Source: Lachnospiraceae bacterium (GTDB lineage Bacteria > Bacillota > Clostridia > Lachnospirales > Lachnospiraceae). Taken from it: 64,000 nucleotides of DNA. Numbering within the stretch: the stretch's first letter is position 1; each line of letters begins with the position of its first letter. The notes under the pieces are model-generated. The model was not told the DNA's origin, did not search any database, and saw only the letters and a list, made by a program, of their open reading frames with translations. A program made the position numbers and the translations under genes. Below, piece by piece: positions 9,563 to 17,942 of the stretch. The stretch spans positions 33,305-97,304 of the forward strand of contig JAGAPO010000041.1 of assembly GCA_017623215.1 (NCBI GenBank), in the 5' to 3' direction.

Positions 9563-10474
9563 ATGGCGAATCAAAAGAAAAAGAAAAAACGTAAAAGCTC
9601 CTTTCAAAGAAGACAAAACCGCCTTGGTTATTTATTTATGGCACCATGGATTATAGGATTTATAGTGTTTGCCTTCATTCCGTTTTTTATGACCTTTTAT
9701 TTGAGTTTTACGGATGTGAAGCAGGACATTAATGGATTTAACATCACCTTTGCAGGAATTAAGAACTATAGGGAAGCATTTTTTGTTAATCCTGACTTTA
9801 CCATAAATTTAGGTTCTTCCCTGGCAATGATTATTCCATACACGGTGATTATTGTTATCATGTCCTTTATTCTTGCCATGATGTTAAATTCCATTCAAAA
9901 GGGCAAATCCTTGTTTAGAACCATATACTTTCTTCCGGTAGTTGTTTTATCCGGTCCGGTTATGTATCAGCTGATGGACTTGACTACCGAAGCAGAAGGC
10001 CAGACAAGCAAGCTGGAATATACCTTTGTTGTTCGTATGATTGCAAGTTATTCTCAGGACATTGCAGACGTTTTGGTATCCTTGTTTGAGAATTTGTCCA
10101 CGATTTTATGGTTTACCGGCATCCCGATTGTGTTGTTTATCAATGGTCTCCAAAAAATTAATCCAAGCATGTTTGAGGCTGCAAGAATTGACTCCGCAAC
10201 AAGCTGGCAGATTCTTTGGAAGATTATTATACCGATTATCCGGCCAACCGCATTAATTGTAACAATTTTTACTATTGTCCAGCTGGGGGCCATGGATAAG
10301 ATTAACGCGGTGTTGGATCAGATTCAGCAAATGACGAGTAATACCGCCGGCGGTCTCGGTTATGCGGCAGCCTTGTCTTGGATTTACAGTATTATTATTC
10401 TTGCGATTATTGGTTTGGCAGTATTGCTATTTAGAGAACGTAAGACAAAAATCAAACATTATATTTGGGGATAG
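9563..10474 (+). CDS. ABC sugar transporter permease, MalF type (second pair)
   Basis: The protein has 303 residues, a very basic N-terminus (KKKKKRKSSFQRRQNR), about six membrane segments and an EAA loop (FEAARIDSATSW, near residues 202-213). AGGAGAG at 9551-9557 precedes the ATG. It is only distantly like the permease at 3258. It pairs with the next gene as a second MalFG-like heterodimer in one operon that has a single binding protein. Whether the two pairs form two importers or one larger complex cannot be told from sequence. Confidence 0.9.
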   Translation: MANQKKKKKRKSSFQRRQNRLGYLFMAPWIIGFIVFAFIPFFMTFYLSFTDVKQDINGFNITFAGIKNYREAFFVNPDFTINLGSSLAMIIPYTVIIVIMSFILAMMLNSIQKGKSLFRTIYFLPVVVLSGPVMYQLMDLTTEAEGQTSKLEYTFVVRMIASYSQDIADVLVSLFENLSTILWFTGIPIVLFINGLQKINPSMFEAARIDSATSWQILWKIIIPIIRPTALIVTIFTIVQLGAMDKINAVLDQIQQMTSNTAGGLGYAAALSWIYSIIILAIIGLAVLLFRERKTKIKHYIWG

Positions 10475-10484
10475 GAGGTATAAT

Positions 10485-11372
10485 ATGGCGAAAAAGATTG
10501 GAAAGCTGACGATATACTTTTTGCTTGTCTGTATCGGCTATATCTATTTGGAACCGCTTATTAAAATGGTTTCTATGGCTATCATGTCCTCGGATGATAT
10601 TATTGACCCGGCGGTAGAGTGGATTGCCAGAAAACCAACCTTTGACAATTTCAAAATAGCTGCAAGTGTGTTAAAGGTAAAAAAGAGCATGATAACATCT
10701 TTGGTGTTTTCTGCTTCCATTGCGGTACTGCAGACCATAGTTTCCGCAATGACAGGATATGCACTTTCCAGATTTAAGTTTAGTGGAAAGAAATTCTGGT
10801 TTACCATGATTTTATTTACTTTTATTATGCCGGTGACGGTGTTAATGATTCCAAGATTGATGATTTTTGTAGGAATCCGTACCGTGTTCGGTATCCAGCT
10901 GCTTGGTACTCCAATTCCGCAGGCGTTAATGGCAGTACTGGGGCAGGGAATTAACGGAACGATTCTGATTTTGATTTTCTGGAACTTTTTTAATATGATT
11001 CCGTATACCTTGGATGAGGCAGCGATGATTGATGGCGCGGGTCCATTCCGTGTATTTTACCACATTGCGGTGCGCTTATCCTTATCTACGGTGTTAATTG
11101 TGTTCCTGCTTGCTTTTGTATGGAACTGGAATGAAACCTATCAGGCAGCAACTTATCTTGGCGGTAAGTTAGAACTGATGCCATTAAAGCTTGCAAGCTT
11201 TGATGCAGTCTTTAACAGTGAAAGCGCTTCTGCAGGGGGCGACCTGAAATTAAATGAAGCATATAAAATGGCGGCAACCTTAATTTCTATTGCACCGCTT
11301 CTAATTTTGTATGCCTTTGTACAAAAACAATTTATTCAGGGTATTGAAAATACCGGTATTACGGGAGAATAA
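10485..11372 (+). CDS. ABC sugar transporter permease, MalG type (second pair)
   Basis: This 295-residue permease carries the EAA-like loop DEAAMIDGAGPFRVFYHI near residues 176-193. The frame is open further upstream to 10362. AGGAGGT at 10473-10479 lies 5 nt before ATG 10485, and that start clears the previous gene's end at 10474, so the longer start is rejected. It is the last transport gene of the operon. A stem-loop follows 7 nt after the stop. Confidence 0.9.
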   Translation: MAKKIGKLTIYFLLVCIGYIYLEPLIKMVSMAIMSSDDIIDPAVEWIARKPTFDNFKIAASVLKVKKSMITSLVFSASIAVLQTIVSAMTGYALSRFKFSGKKFWFTMILFTFIMPVTVLMIPRLMIFVGIRTVFGIQLLGTPIPQALMAVLGQGINGTILILIFWNFFNMIPYTLDEAAMIDGAGPFRVFYHIAVRLSLSTVLIVFLLAFVWNWNETYQAATYLGGKLELMPLKLASFDAVFNSESASAGGDLKLNEAYKMAATLISIAPLLILYAFVQKQFIQGIENTGITGE

Positions 11373-11379
11373 AAAGAGG

Positions 11380-11409
11380 ACGGAGAGAGCAAAAATAAGC
11401 TTTCTCCGT
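11380..11409 (+). terminator. Probable terminator of the transport operon
   Basis: An 11-bp stem (11380-11390 with 11399-11409, one G-T pair) with an 8-nt loop is followed by TCTGTTTCC. The T tract is poor, so termination may be partial. It separates the transport genes from the glycosidase genes. Confidence 0.5.
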
Positions 11410-11441
11410 TCTGTTTCCATGGAGATTCGGAGGAGTAAGCA

Positions 11442-11576
11442 GTGAAAACACAACAGGCGGTGGAGGCTTTAAAAAACTATGTTTCGGATGGACGGGCTCA
11501 TCAGGCGCTGACTTTAACATTCATCGGCCGGAGCATAATCTGGACCGTTGCAGAACTGGAACATAAGGAAACCTAA
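11442..11576 (+). pseudogene. Short gene remnant (44 codons) with a good ribosome site
   Basis: GGAGGAG at 11429-11435 precedes GTG at 11442, and a 44-residue frame ends at 11576. The protein (MKTQQAVEALKNYV...) matches no family I know and is too short for the operon's usual enzymes. In its 3' half the 14-nt string TTCATCGGCCGGAG (11520-11533) recurs exactly in another short frame at 16043-16056. In a second frame both continue as a similar ADF..HRPE peptide. The likeliest reading is that a longer gene lost its middle by deletion. It could instead be a genuine small protein. Confidence 0.4.
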
Positions 11577-11597
11577 GATGCATTGGAGGAGATAGGT

Positions 11598-14012
11598 ATG
11601 AGTGATGGATTATTAGCGATGGAAACCCATTTTAATATTCTCGGGGAAAAAATAGTTACACCGGGAATTTCTGCAATTGCGAGACAATGTGGCAGTGAAG
11701 GCATGGTTTTATTAAAGAATAATGGTGTGCTTCCTTTAAAACAGCAGGAAAAAATTGCTGTGTTCGGAAGATGCCAGGTGGATACCTTTATGGTTGGTTA
11801 CGGAAGTGGCGGTGACATTCATCCGCCGTATTCCGTTAACATTCTAAATGGTTTAAGAAACAGTAACTCAGTACAGATATATGAAACACTGGCAAGGGCT
11901 TATGAAAATTGGTGTCATCAGCCGGAAAATATTGCAGATTCCGGAAGATACTGGTGGGGATGGTGGCCATTTTCCTACCCTGAAATGCCGTTATCTGAGG
12001 AAATGGCAGAAAATGCTGCAAAAGAAAGTGAGACAGCAATCTTTGTTATAGGCAGAGCTGCAGGCGAAGACCGTGATAATCGATTGGAGGAAGGAAGCTA
12101 TTATCTGACTGTGCAGGAAAGGGAACAGCTGGAGATAGTGAAAAAGCACTTTTCTAAGATCATTCTGGTAATGAATTGTAGCAGTATTGTAGATATGGCT
12201 TGGACTGAAGATGAAAAGTTTGATGCCATTATTTACATGTGGCTTGGCGGTATGGAAGGCGGCAATTCCCTTGCAGATCTTTTGACCGGAAAGGAATCCC
12301 CAAGCGGTAAGCTGACATCCGCAATTGCCAGAGATATTAAGGATTATCCAAGCACTGCCAACTTTGGTGATCCGCAAAAGAATATTTATGAAGAAGATAT
12401 TTATGTGGGATACCGCTATTTTGAAACCTTTGCACCGGAGAAAGTGTTATATTCCTTCGGATATGGTTTGTCCTATACAACCTTTGAAACCACGGTGAAG
12501 GAGTTTTCGGTAAACGAGGATGCATTTTCTTGTACATTGGTAACGAAAAATACCGGTAATGCAGCTGGTAAAGAAGTGGTTCAATTGTATATGGAAGCAC
12601 CACAGGGGGTGCTCGGTAAAGAACATAGACGTTTGGCAGCATATAAAAAGACAAAGAAACTTGCACCTGGTGAGAAGGAAGAAATAGTGCTTACTGTTGA
12701 TAAACTTGAGATGGCAAGCTATGACGATTTAGGCAAGACAGGAATTTCTTCTGCCTGGGTAATGGAAGCAGGTACTTATAAGTTTTATGCCGGAAGAAGC
12801 GGACTTAATGGAAAGCTTTGTTATGACATAGTTGGTTCCTTTGAACAAGAGGAACTTTGTGTGGTTGAACAGTTAAAGCCGATTTGCTCCTTGCAGGAAC
12901 CAATTAGCAGAATCAAGCCGATTGGAACATCAATTCCTGCTGCTCTTGGAAAAGAAGAAGTTCCGGTGGGACCTGTGGATTTAAGACAGAGGATTTTGGA
13001 TCATTTACCAAAGGAAGCACCATATACCGGTGATAAGGGAATAAAATTTCAGGATGTATGTGCAGGAAGAGCGGAACTGGATGATTTCATTGCGCAGCTG
13101 ACAGAAGAGGAACTTCAGTCCTTAACCCGCGGTGAGGGCGGTATTGAACGTCCAAGAGGAATTGAGGGCAACCAGGGAATTTTTGGTGGCTTCTATCCGC
13201 CGGTGGAAGAAAAGGGAGTGCCGCTTATTATTACCGATGATGGTCCTGCAGGACTCAGAATCAGCTATTATACATCGCTGCTTCCGTGCGGCACCGTGCT
13301 TGCTGCTACCTTTAACGAAGAACTGGTAGAATCACTGTATGAGCGTATCGCAGAAGAAATGGAACGTTTTAGAATCGATGTTATGCTGGCGCCGGGCATT
13401 AATATTCAAAGAAATCCACTGTGCGGTAGAAATTTTGAATATTATTCCGAAGACCCATATTTGGCAGGAAAGATAGGCTGTGGTGCAGTTCGTGGTCTTC
13501 AGAGCAGAGGACGTTCTGCGTGTACAAAGCATTTTGTATGTAATAATCAGGAGACTGAAAGATATACCAACAATTCGGTGCTCTCGGAACGTGCCCTGAG
13601 AGAAATATATATTAAGGCATTTCGTATGTGTGTGACACAAGCAAAACCCAAGATTGTAATGATGTGTTATAACAAGGTGAATGGGGTATGGGGACATTAT
13701 AATTATGATCTTGCAACGACAGTGCTCCGCGAAGAGTGGAAACATGCAGGTATGGTAGTTACAGACTGGTGGATGAGAAAAGCACCAAGTCCGGAATTCC
13801 CTGAGATGAGAGATAATGCATACCGTATCAGAGCACAGGTGGATGTGTTAATGCCAGGTAATGACGGTCCGGGAGATGGTCATATCAGATATTATAATCC
13901 GGATGAAACGCTGTTAGAAACCTTAGGTAAGGAAAATGGCATCACAAGAGATGAAATTCACCGTTCGGTAAGACATGTTTTAAATTTCTGTAAGCAGACA
14001 GTCCAGCGGTGA
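11598..14012 (+). CDS. GH3 beta-glucosidase-type enzyme with permuted domain order
   Basis: This glycoside hydrolase family 3 enzyme has 804 residues and no signal peptide, so it is cytoplasmic. The usual order is reversed. The GH3 C-terminal domain comes first (MVLLKNNGVLPL near residue 35, then AVFG and VIGRAAGED). A fibronectin-III-like domain follows (PGEKEEIVLTV). The catalytic barrel comes last (PSIER-like GGIERPRG, DGPAG, GRNFEYYSEDP, KHFVCNNQE). Asp723 in VVTDWW is the expected nucleophile. This order is known in some rumen and gut Clostridia glucosidases. GGAGGAG at 11585-11591 supports ATG 11598; a TTG five codons upstream overlaps that site and is rejected. Confidence 0.9.
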   Translation: MSDGLLAMETHFNILGEKIVTPGISAIARQCGSEGMVLLKNNGVLPLKQQEKIAVFGRCQVDTFMVGYGSGGDIHPPYSVNILNGLRNSNSVQIYETLARAYENWCHQPENIADSGRYWWGWWPFSYPEMPLSEEMAENAAKESETAIFVIGRAAGEDRDNRLEEGSYYLTVQEREQLEIVKKHFSKIILVMNCSSIVDMAWTEDEKFDAIIYMWLGGMEGGNSLADLLTGKESPSGKLTSAIARDIKDYPSTANFGDPQKNIYEEDIYVGYRYFETFAPEKVLYSFGYGLSYTTFETTVKEFSVNEDAFSCTLVTKNTGNAAGKEVVQLYMEAPQGVLGKEHRRLAAYKKTKKLAPGEKEEIVLTVDKLEMASYDDLGKTGISSAWVMEAGTYKFYAGRSGLNGKLCYDIVGSFEQEELCVVEQLKPICSLQEPISRIKPIGTSIPAALGKEEVPVGPVDLRQRILDHLPKEAPYTGDKGIKFQDVCAGRAELDDFIAQLTEEELQSLTRGEGGIERPRGIEGNQGIFGGFYPPVEEKGVPLIITDDGPAGLRISYYTSLLPCGTVLAATFNEELVESLYERIAEEMERFRIDVMLAPGINIQRNPLCGRNFEYYSEDPYLAGKIGCGAVRGLQSRGRSACTKHFVCNNQETERYTNNSVLSERALREIYIKAFRMCVTQAKPKIVMMCYNKVNGVWGHYNYDLATTVLREEWKHAGMVVTDWWMRKAPSPEFPEMRDNAYRIRAQVDVLMPGNDGPGDGHIRYYNPDETLLETLGKENGITRDEIHRSVRHVLNFCKQTVQR

Positions 14013-14022
14013 GGCTACAAGC

Positions 14023-14230
14023 ATGAATTGGGAGGCAAACTGGATTAAACCAAAACGGGACATGGGTGAAGTATATTACGGAAGCCGCCAATGAGCAGTA
14101 TCTTTGGACCGGTGGATGGCATTACGGTGACTGGCCGGCCTTGGATGCACCCTATGGCAGTTATACCGGAAGCACCCACTTGGAGTTTATTGCCTCGGCT
14201 TTTTATGCTAAGTCTACTACAGTCCAATAA
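14023..14230 (+). pseudogene. Collapsed GH78 alpha-L-rhamnosidase remnant
   Basis: From ATG 14023 the peptide MNWEANWIKPKRDMG is a typical start of a family 78 rhamnosidase, but that frame stops at 14094. In the next frame, from 14060 to 14230, 56 codons encode EQYLWTGGWHYGDWPALDAP, then YGSYTGSTHLEFIASAFYAKST. This matches the HWGDW...IATAYYAYS part of the GH78 catalytic domain, several hundred residues downstream in intact enzymes. Most of the gene has been lost and the two ends joined out of frame. No functional enzyme can be made. Confidence 0.75.
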
Positions 14231-14257
14231 AATAATTTGTCTTAGGAGGAATAGCAC

Positions 14258-15904
14258 ATGAATCTGAAAATCGTGCAGATTTCCAATGCAGAAAAAATCC
14301 GCAGCTTAGCTGATATGGACAAGAGAAGGGTATACCGTCAGGAGCTTCTATTAAAGGAGCAGTTTGCTTATCAGCTTGCGTTATATTGTGAGAATGCATG
14401 TACATTAAAGGTTTCTTTAGATACGCCGTTAAAGGGGCAGGTAAAGCTCTATGTACATAAAAATGCGATTATGGATTATCCGGGAAAGGTTGCCTGGGAT
14501 GATGACTATATTACCAATGAACCGGGCCTCATGCCCGATTTATTGGTTCCGTTGGAAGACCAAAACGGTATGGTGGAAATGAATGGTACGGCGGCAACGG
14601 TCTGGGTAGAAGTAATGCTCTCCGAGGATTGCGCGCCGGGCACTTATCCGATTACAGTGACCTTTAGTAATGAAGGACTGTTTGAGAATGGAGAACGTTG
14701 CGTGGTGTCTGAAACAATGCAGATTGCAGCGCTTCCGGTAGCATTAAAGGAACAGGAAACCATTTTCACACAGTGGTTTCATGTGGATTGTATTGCCAGA
14801 GTGCATAATGTGCCGATTTACAGTGAGGAGCATTGGAGCCTGATTGACCGCTATATGAAGCTTGCTGTAGAACTGGGCATTAATATGATTTTAACACCGA
14901 TTATTACGCCGCCATTGGATGTAAATCCGGGAGTGTGCCGACCATGCACACAGCTAATTCAAATCACAAAGGAAGGCAGTCAGTACTCCTTTAACTTTGA
15001 TTTGTTAAAACGTTGGATAGACCTTTGTAAGAAAAATGGTGTGAAATATTATGAAATGGCACATTTATTCTCACAATGGGGCTTGTTCTATTCGTCGAAT
15101 ATTAAGGTAACATAAAACGGTGTGACGGAATACAAATTTGGATGGAATGTACCGGCAAGAGAGGAATCCTATAGAGATTTCCTGACACAGTTCCTTCCTG
15201 AACTTATTGCCTTTCTGAAGCAGGAAGGTATTAAAGAGAAGACCTATTTCCATTTGTCAGATGAACCATGGCAGGAGCATATGGAGAACTACCGTTATGC
15301 TCATGATTTGGTAAAGCCATTGATAGACGGCTGTACTATCATGGATGCTATATCCGATATTGATTTTTATCAGTCGGGGCTGGTTGAATGCCCGGTAACA
15401 GCAAGCGATGCGATGGAACCGTTTTTAAAAGAAAAAATTGATAATCAATGGGCGTATTATTGCTGCGTGCAGGGGGCTTATGTAGGAAATCGGTTTTTGT
15501 CTATGCCAACCTACCGCAACCGGATTTTGGGCCTGCAAATTTATAAATATGGATTAAAGGGATTTCTGCATTGGGGATATAATTTCTACTATACCCAGCG
15601 TTCGTTATATGAGATTAATCCATATGTGACTACCTCTGCGGATATGAGTTTTCCATCTGGAGACGCCTTTACTGTTTATCCTTCGAAGGATGGGGCCTAT
15701 TCATCTTCACGCGGGAAAATATTTAAGGAAGCACTGCAGGATATTGAGATCTGCAGAATGCTGGAGCAGAAAATAGGCAAGGAAAAAGTTGTGGAATTGA
15801 TGGAGAAAGAAGCGGGAATGGAAATTACATTCTCATACTATCCACGTAACACAGAGTTTATTCCAGGGCTAATGAACAAGATGAGAGCTATGCTAAAGGA
15901 ATGA
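14258..15904 (+). pseudogene. DUF4091 glycoside-hydrolase-like gene with an in-frame stop
   Basis: A single frame runs from ATG 14258 (AGGAGGAAT just upstream) to TGA at 15902-15904. It is interrupted only by TAA at 15113-15115. On both sides the protein is continuous with the DUF4091 family: KYYEMAHLFSQWG before, YKFGWNVPAREE after, then FHLSDEPW and FLHWGYNFYYTQ. A single base change, such as GAA to TAA, would explain it. The intact product would have about 548 residues, N-terminal beta-sandwich then a barrel with the likely acidic catalytic pair. A restart at GTG 15122 has no ribosome site. If the base is an error, this is a normal cytoplasmic enzyme. Confidence 0.8.
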
Positions 15905-15928
15905 GGCGTTTCTATAGGAGTGGGAATA

Positions 15929-16108
15929 ATGAATCAGGAAAAAATATCAATTGGCTTAGGGTATCCTTGGGACGAAAATGGGTACTGCCCTGAAGTGGAA
16001 TTTAATCCATGCATGACTGAGACAGGATTTCGGATGCGGATTTTCATCGGCCGGAGTATTTTGGCAAATTGTTATTCAGCAAATAAGGCAAAGGAGGAAG
16101 AACCTTGA
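15929..16108 (+). pseudogene. Short remnant (59 codons) overlapping the next gene
   Basis: ATG 15929 follows a TAGGAG site at 15915-15920, and the frame ends at 16108, overlapping the next start by 4 nt. The peptide begins MNQEKISIGLGYPWDENG and has no recognisable domain. Positions 16043-16056 are identical to 11520-11533 in the remnant after the transport operon. The two are probably ends of paralogous genes whose bodies were lost. A genuine small gene cannot be excluded because the ribosome site and translational coupling look normal. Confidence 0.4.
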
Positions 16109-17817
16109 TTTATCTGATATTAGCCATTGTAAGTAGTGCACTGATTTCTGTTTGCATGCGTATAGGAGAAAAACACGTAACGAATCAGATGGGCATGTTT
16201 ATGTCAAACTATGCTGTATGTATTCTGTTTGCGCTGCTTTATCTGGGGGCAAACTCCGATGCTGGTACGGCTATCTTCCAATTAACCGGTTCTGCAATAC
16301 TGATGGGAGCTATATGTGGTACGCTGTATCTGGCGAACTTTGCGTTGTTGAAATTTAACATGAAGAGCAACGGAGTAGTGCTATCGTCTACCTTTATGAA
16401 ATTAGGTGTTTTGATTCCTACGCTGATGGCAATTGTTGTATTTCGGGAAGTTCCAACATTGCTGCAGATTGGTGGCATTCTTCTGGCAGTAATTTCCATT
16501 GTGATGATTCATTTTGAAAAAGATGCTGCAGGCGAAGGAAAAAGTAAATTGTGGCTTCTTATTATGCTTCTGGTAAGTGGTATTACCGATTCGATGGCAA
16601 ATGTTTTTGAGAAGTTAGGCGTTTCGGAAGCTAAGGATGGTTATCTTTTGATAACGTTTTTTACTGCGTTTTTAATTTCACTTGTACTGATGCTGCGTAG
16701 TAAATCCGGTGTATCAAAGAAAGATATCCTTTTTGGAATTATGCTGAGTATCCCTAATTATTATTCTGCAAGATTTCTTTTGCTTGCGCTGACGGAACTT
16801 CCGGCAGTGTTAGTGTACCCGGTATGCAGTGTGGGGACAATCGTGGTAATTACAGTGGTAGGAATATTGTTCTTTAAAGAGAAGCTTAGTGCGAAAAAGA
16901 TCAGTGCTTTGATAATGATTATGGCAGCGCTGGCTTTGTTAAATTGTAAGACGCCTGCCGGCACACCGGAGAACATAGAGGCAGAAGTAACGGTAACTGT
17001 GACACCAACGGTTACACCAATACCTACGGTAAATAAGGACCTTGGTGCTGAGTTTTATGTTACCTATATAGATGTCGGACAGGGTGATTCGGCACTTGTA
17101 TATTGTGATGGACAATATATGTTGATTGATGGCGGAGAACTGAGTTATTCCAGCCTGATATCTGCTTTTCTAGAGCGTAATGAAATTCCGTATTTGGACA
17201 TTGTAGTAGGAACGCATGCCCATAGTGATCATATCGGGGGCCTGGTTGGTGCATTAATGTATGCAAAGGCCGGACTGGTTCTTTGTCCGGTAACGTGGTA
17301 TGATTCGCCGGCATTCCGGAGTTTTTCTTACTACGCGGGAAAGAACGGTCCGGGAATTACAGTGCCCAATAAAATGGATACCTATGAACTTGGCAGTGCC
17401 ACAGTTACGGTTCTTGGACTAAATGTGGAAAGTGAAGATATCAATGACACTTCCATTGTTTTAAGAGTTACCTATGGAGACCGAGCATTTTTATTTACCG
17501 GAGATGCAGAACGTCCGGCAGAGCAGGTTCTGTTGGAAGAATGCCCGGAACTTTTGGATTCGGATGTCTTAAAGGTTGGACATCATGGAAGCAACAGTTC
17601 CACAACATATCCATTTCTTCGGGAAATTATGCCTGAATATGCAATTATATGCTGTGGAGCTGGCAATAAACATGGACATCCGACAAGCTTTGTGTTAGGG
17701 CGTTTGCGTGATGCGGGTGCTGCGGTATACCGTACTGATATTCATGGAGATATCACAATCTATTATGATGGAGAAGAGTGGGCTATAATCACACAGAAAG
17801 GTGACAGCACAGAATAA
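16105..17817 (+). CDS. EamA/DMT transporter fused to a ComEC-like metallo-beta-lactamase domain
   Basis: TTG 16105 is supported by AAGGAGGAAG at 16091-16100. Residues 1-285 form ten hydrophobic segments in two five-helix halves, as in EamA/DMT exporters. A Thr/Pro-rich linker (TVTVTPTVTPIPT) follows, then a full metallo-beta-lactamase domain (about 312-570) with YIDVGQGDS, HAHSDH at 371-376, FTGDAE, VGHHGSN and HGHP, as in the hydrolase part of ComEC and related secreted lipoproteins. All metal ligands seem present. Normal DMT topology would leave this domain in the cytoplasm, whereas free relatives are exported. The gene follows several decayed genes, so the fusion may be a deletion joint. 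Confidence 0.82.
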   Translation: MIYLILAIVSSALISVCMRIGEKHVTNQMGMFMSNYAVCILFALLYLGANSDAGTAIFQLTGSAILMGAICGTLYLANFALLKFNMKSNGVVLSSTFMKLGVLIPTLMAIVVFREVPTLLQIGGILLAVISIVMIHFEKDAAGEGKSKLWLLIMLLVSGITDSMANVFEKLGVSEAKDGYLLITFFTAFLISLVLMLRSKSGVSKKDILFGIMLSIPNYYSARFLLLALTELPAVLVYPVCSVGTIVVITVVGILFFKEKLSAKKISALIMIMAALALLNCKTPAGTPENIEAEVTVTVTPTVTPIPTVNKDLGAEFYVTYIDVGQGDSALVYCDGQYMLIDGGELSYSSLISAFLERNEIPYLDIVVGTHAHSDHIGGLVGALMYAKAGLVLCPVTWYDSPAFRSFSYYAGKNGPGITVPNKMDTYELGSATVTVLGLNVESEDINDTSIVLRVTYGDRAFLFTGDAERPAEQVLLEECPELLDSDVLKVGHHGSNSSTTYPFLREIMPEYAIICCGAGNKHGHPTSFVLGRLRDAGAAVYRTDIHGDITIYYDGEEWAIITQKGDSTE

Positions 17818-17827
17818 AATTTATAAT

Positions 17828-17939
17828 AACCATCTGGGCGGTTGCTCAGGTGGTTGCCTTATATTATGAAAAATGCAACAAACACAGGCAAAGGGATGGG
17901 GATGTAGCAAAACTGTGAACCATCCCTTTGCCTGACCTT
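17828..17939 (+). terminator. Terminator region between convergent genes
   Basis: Two hairpins lie in tandem. The first is a 9-bp stem (17828-17836 with 17847-17855, one G-T pair). The second is a perfect 15-bp stem (17885-17899 with 17920-17934) with a 20-nt loop, followed by ACCTTTTTC. The second is oriented for the plus-strand fusion gene and lies 3 nt from the end of the minus-strand lipoprotein gene. Base composition changes at this point. Confidence 0.8.
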
Positions 17940-17942
17940 TTT

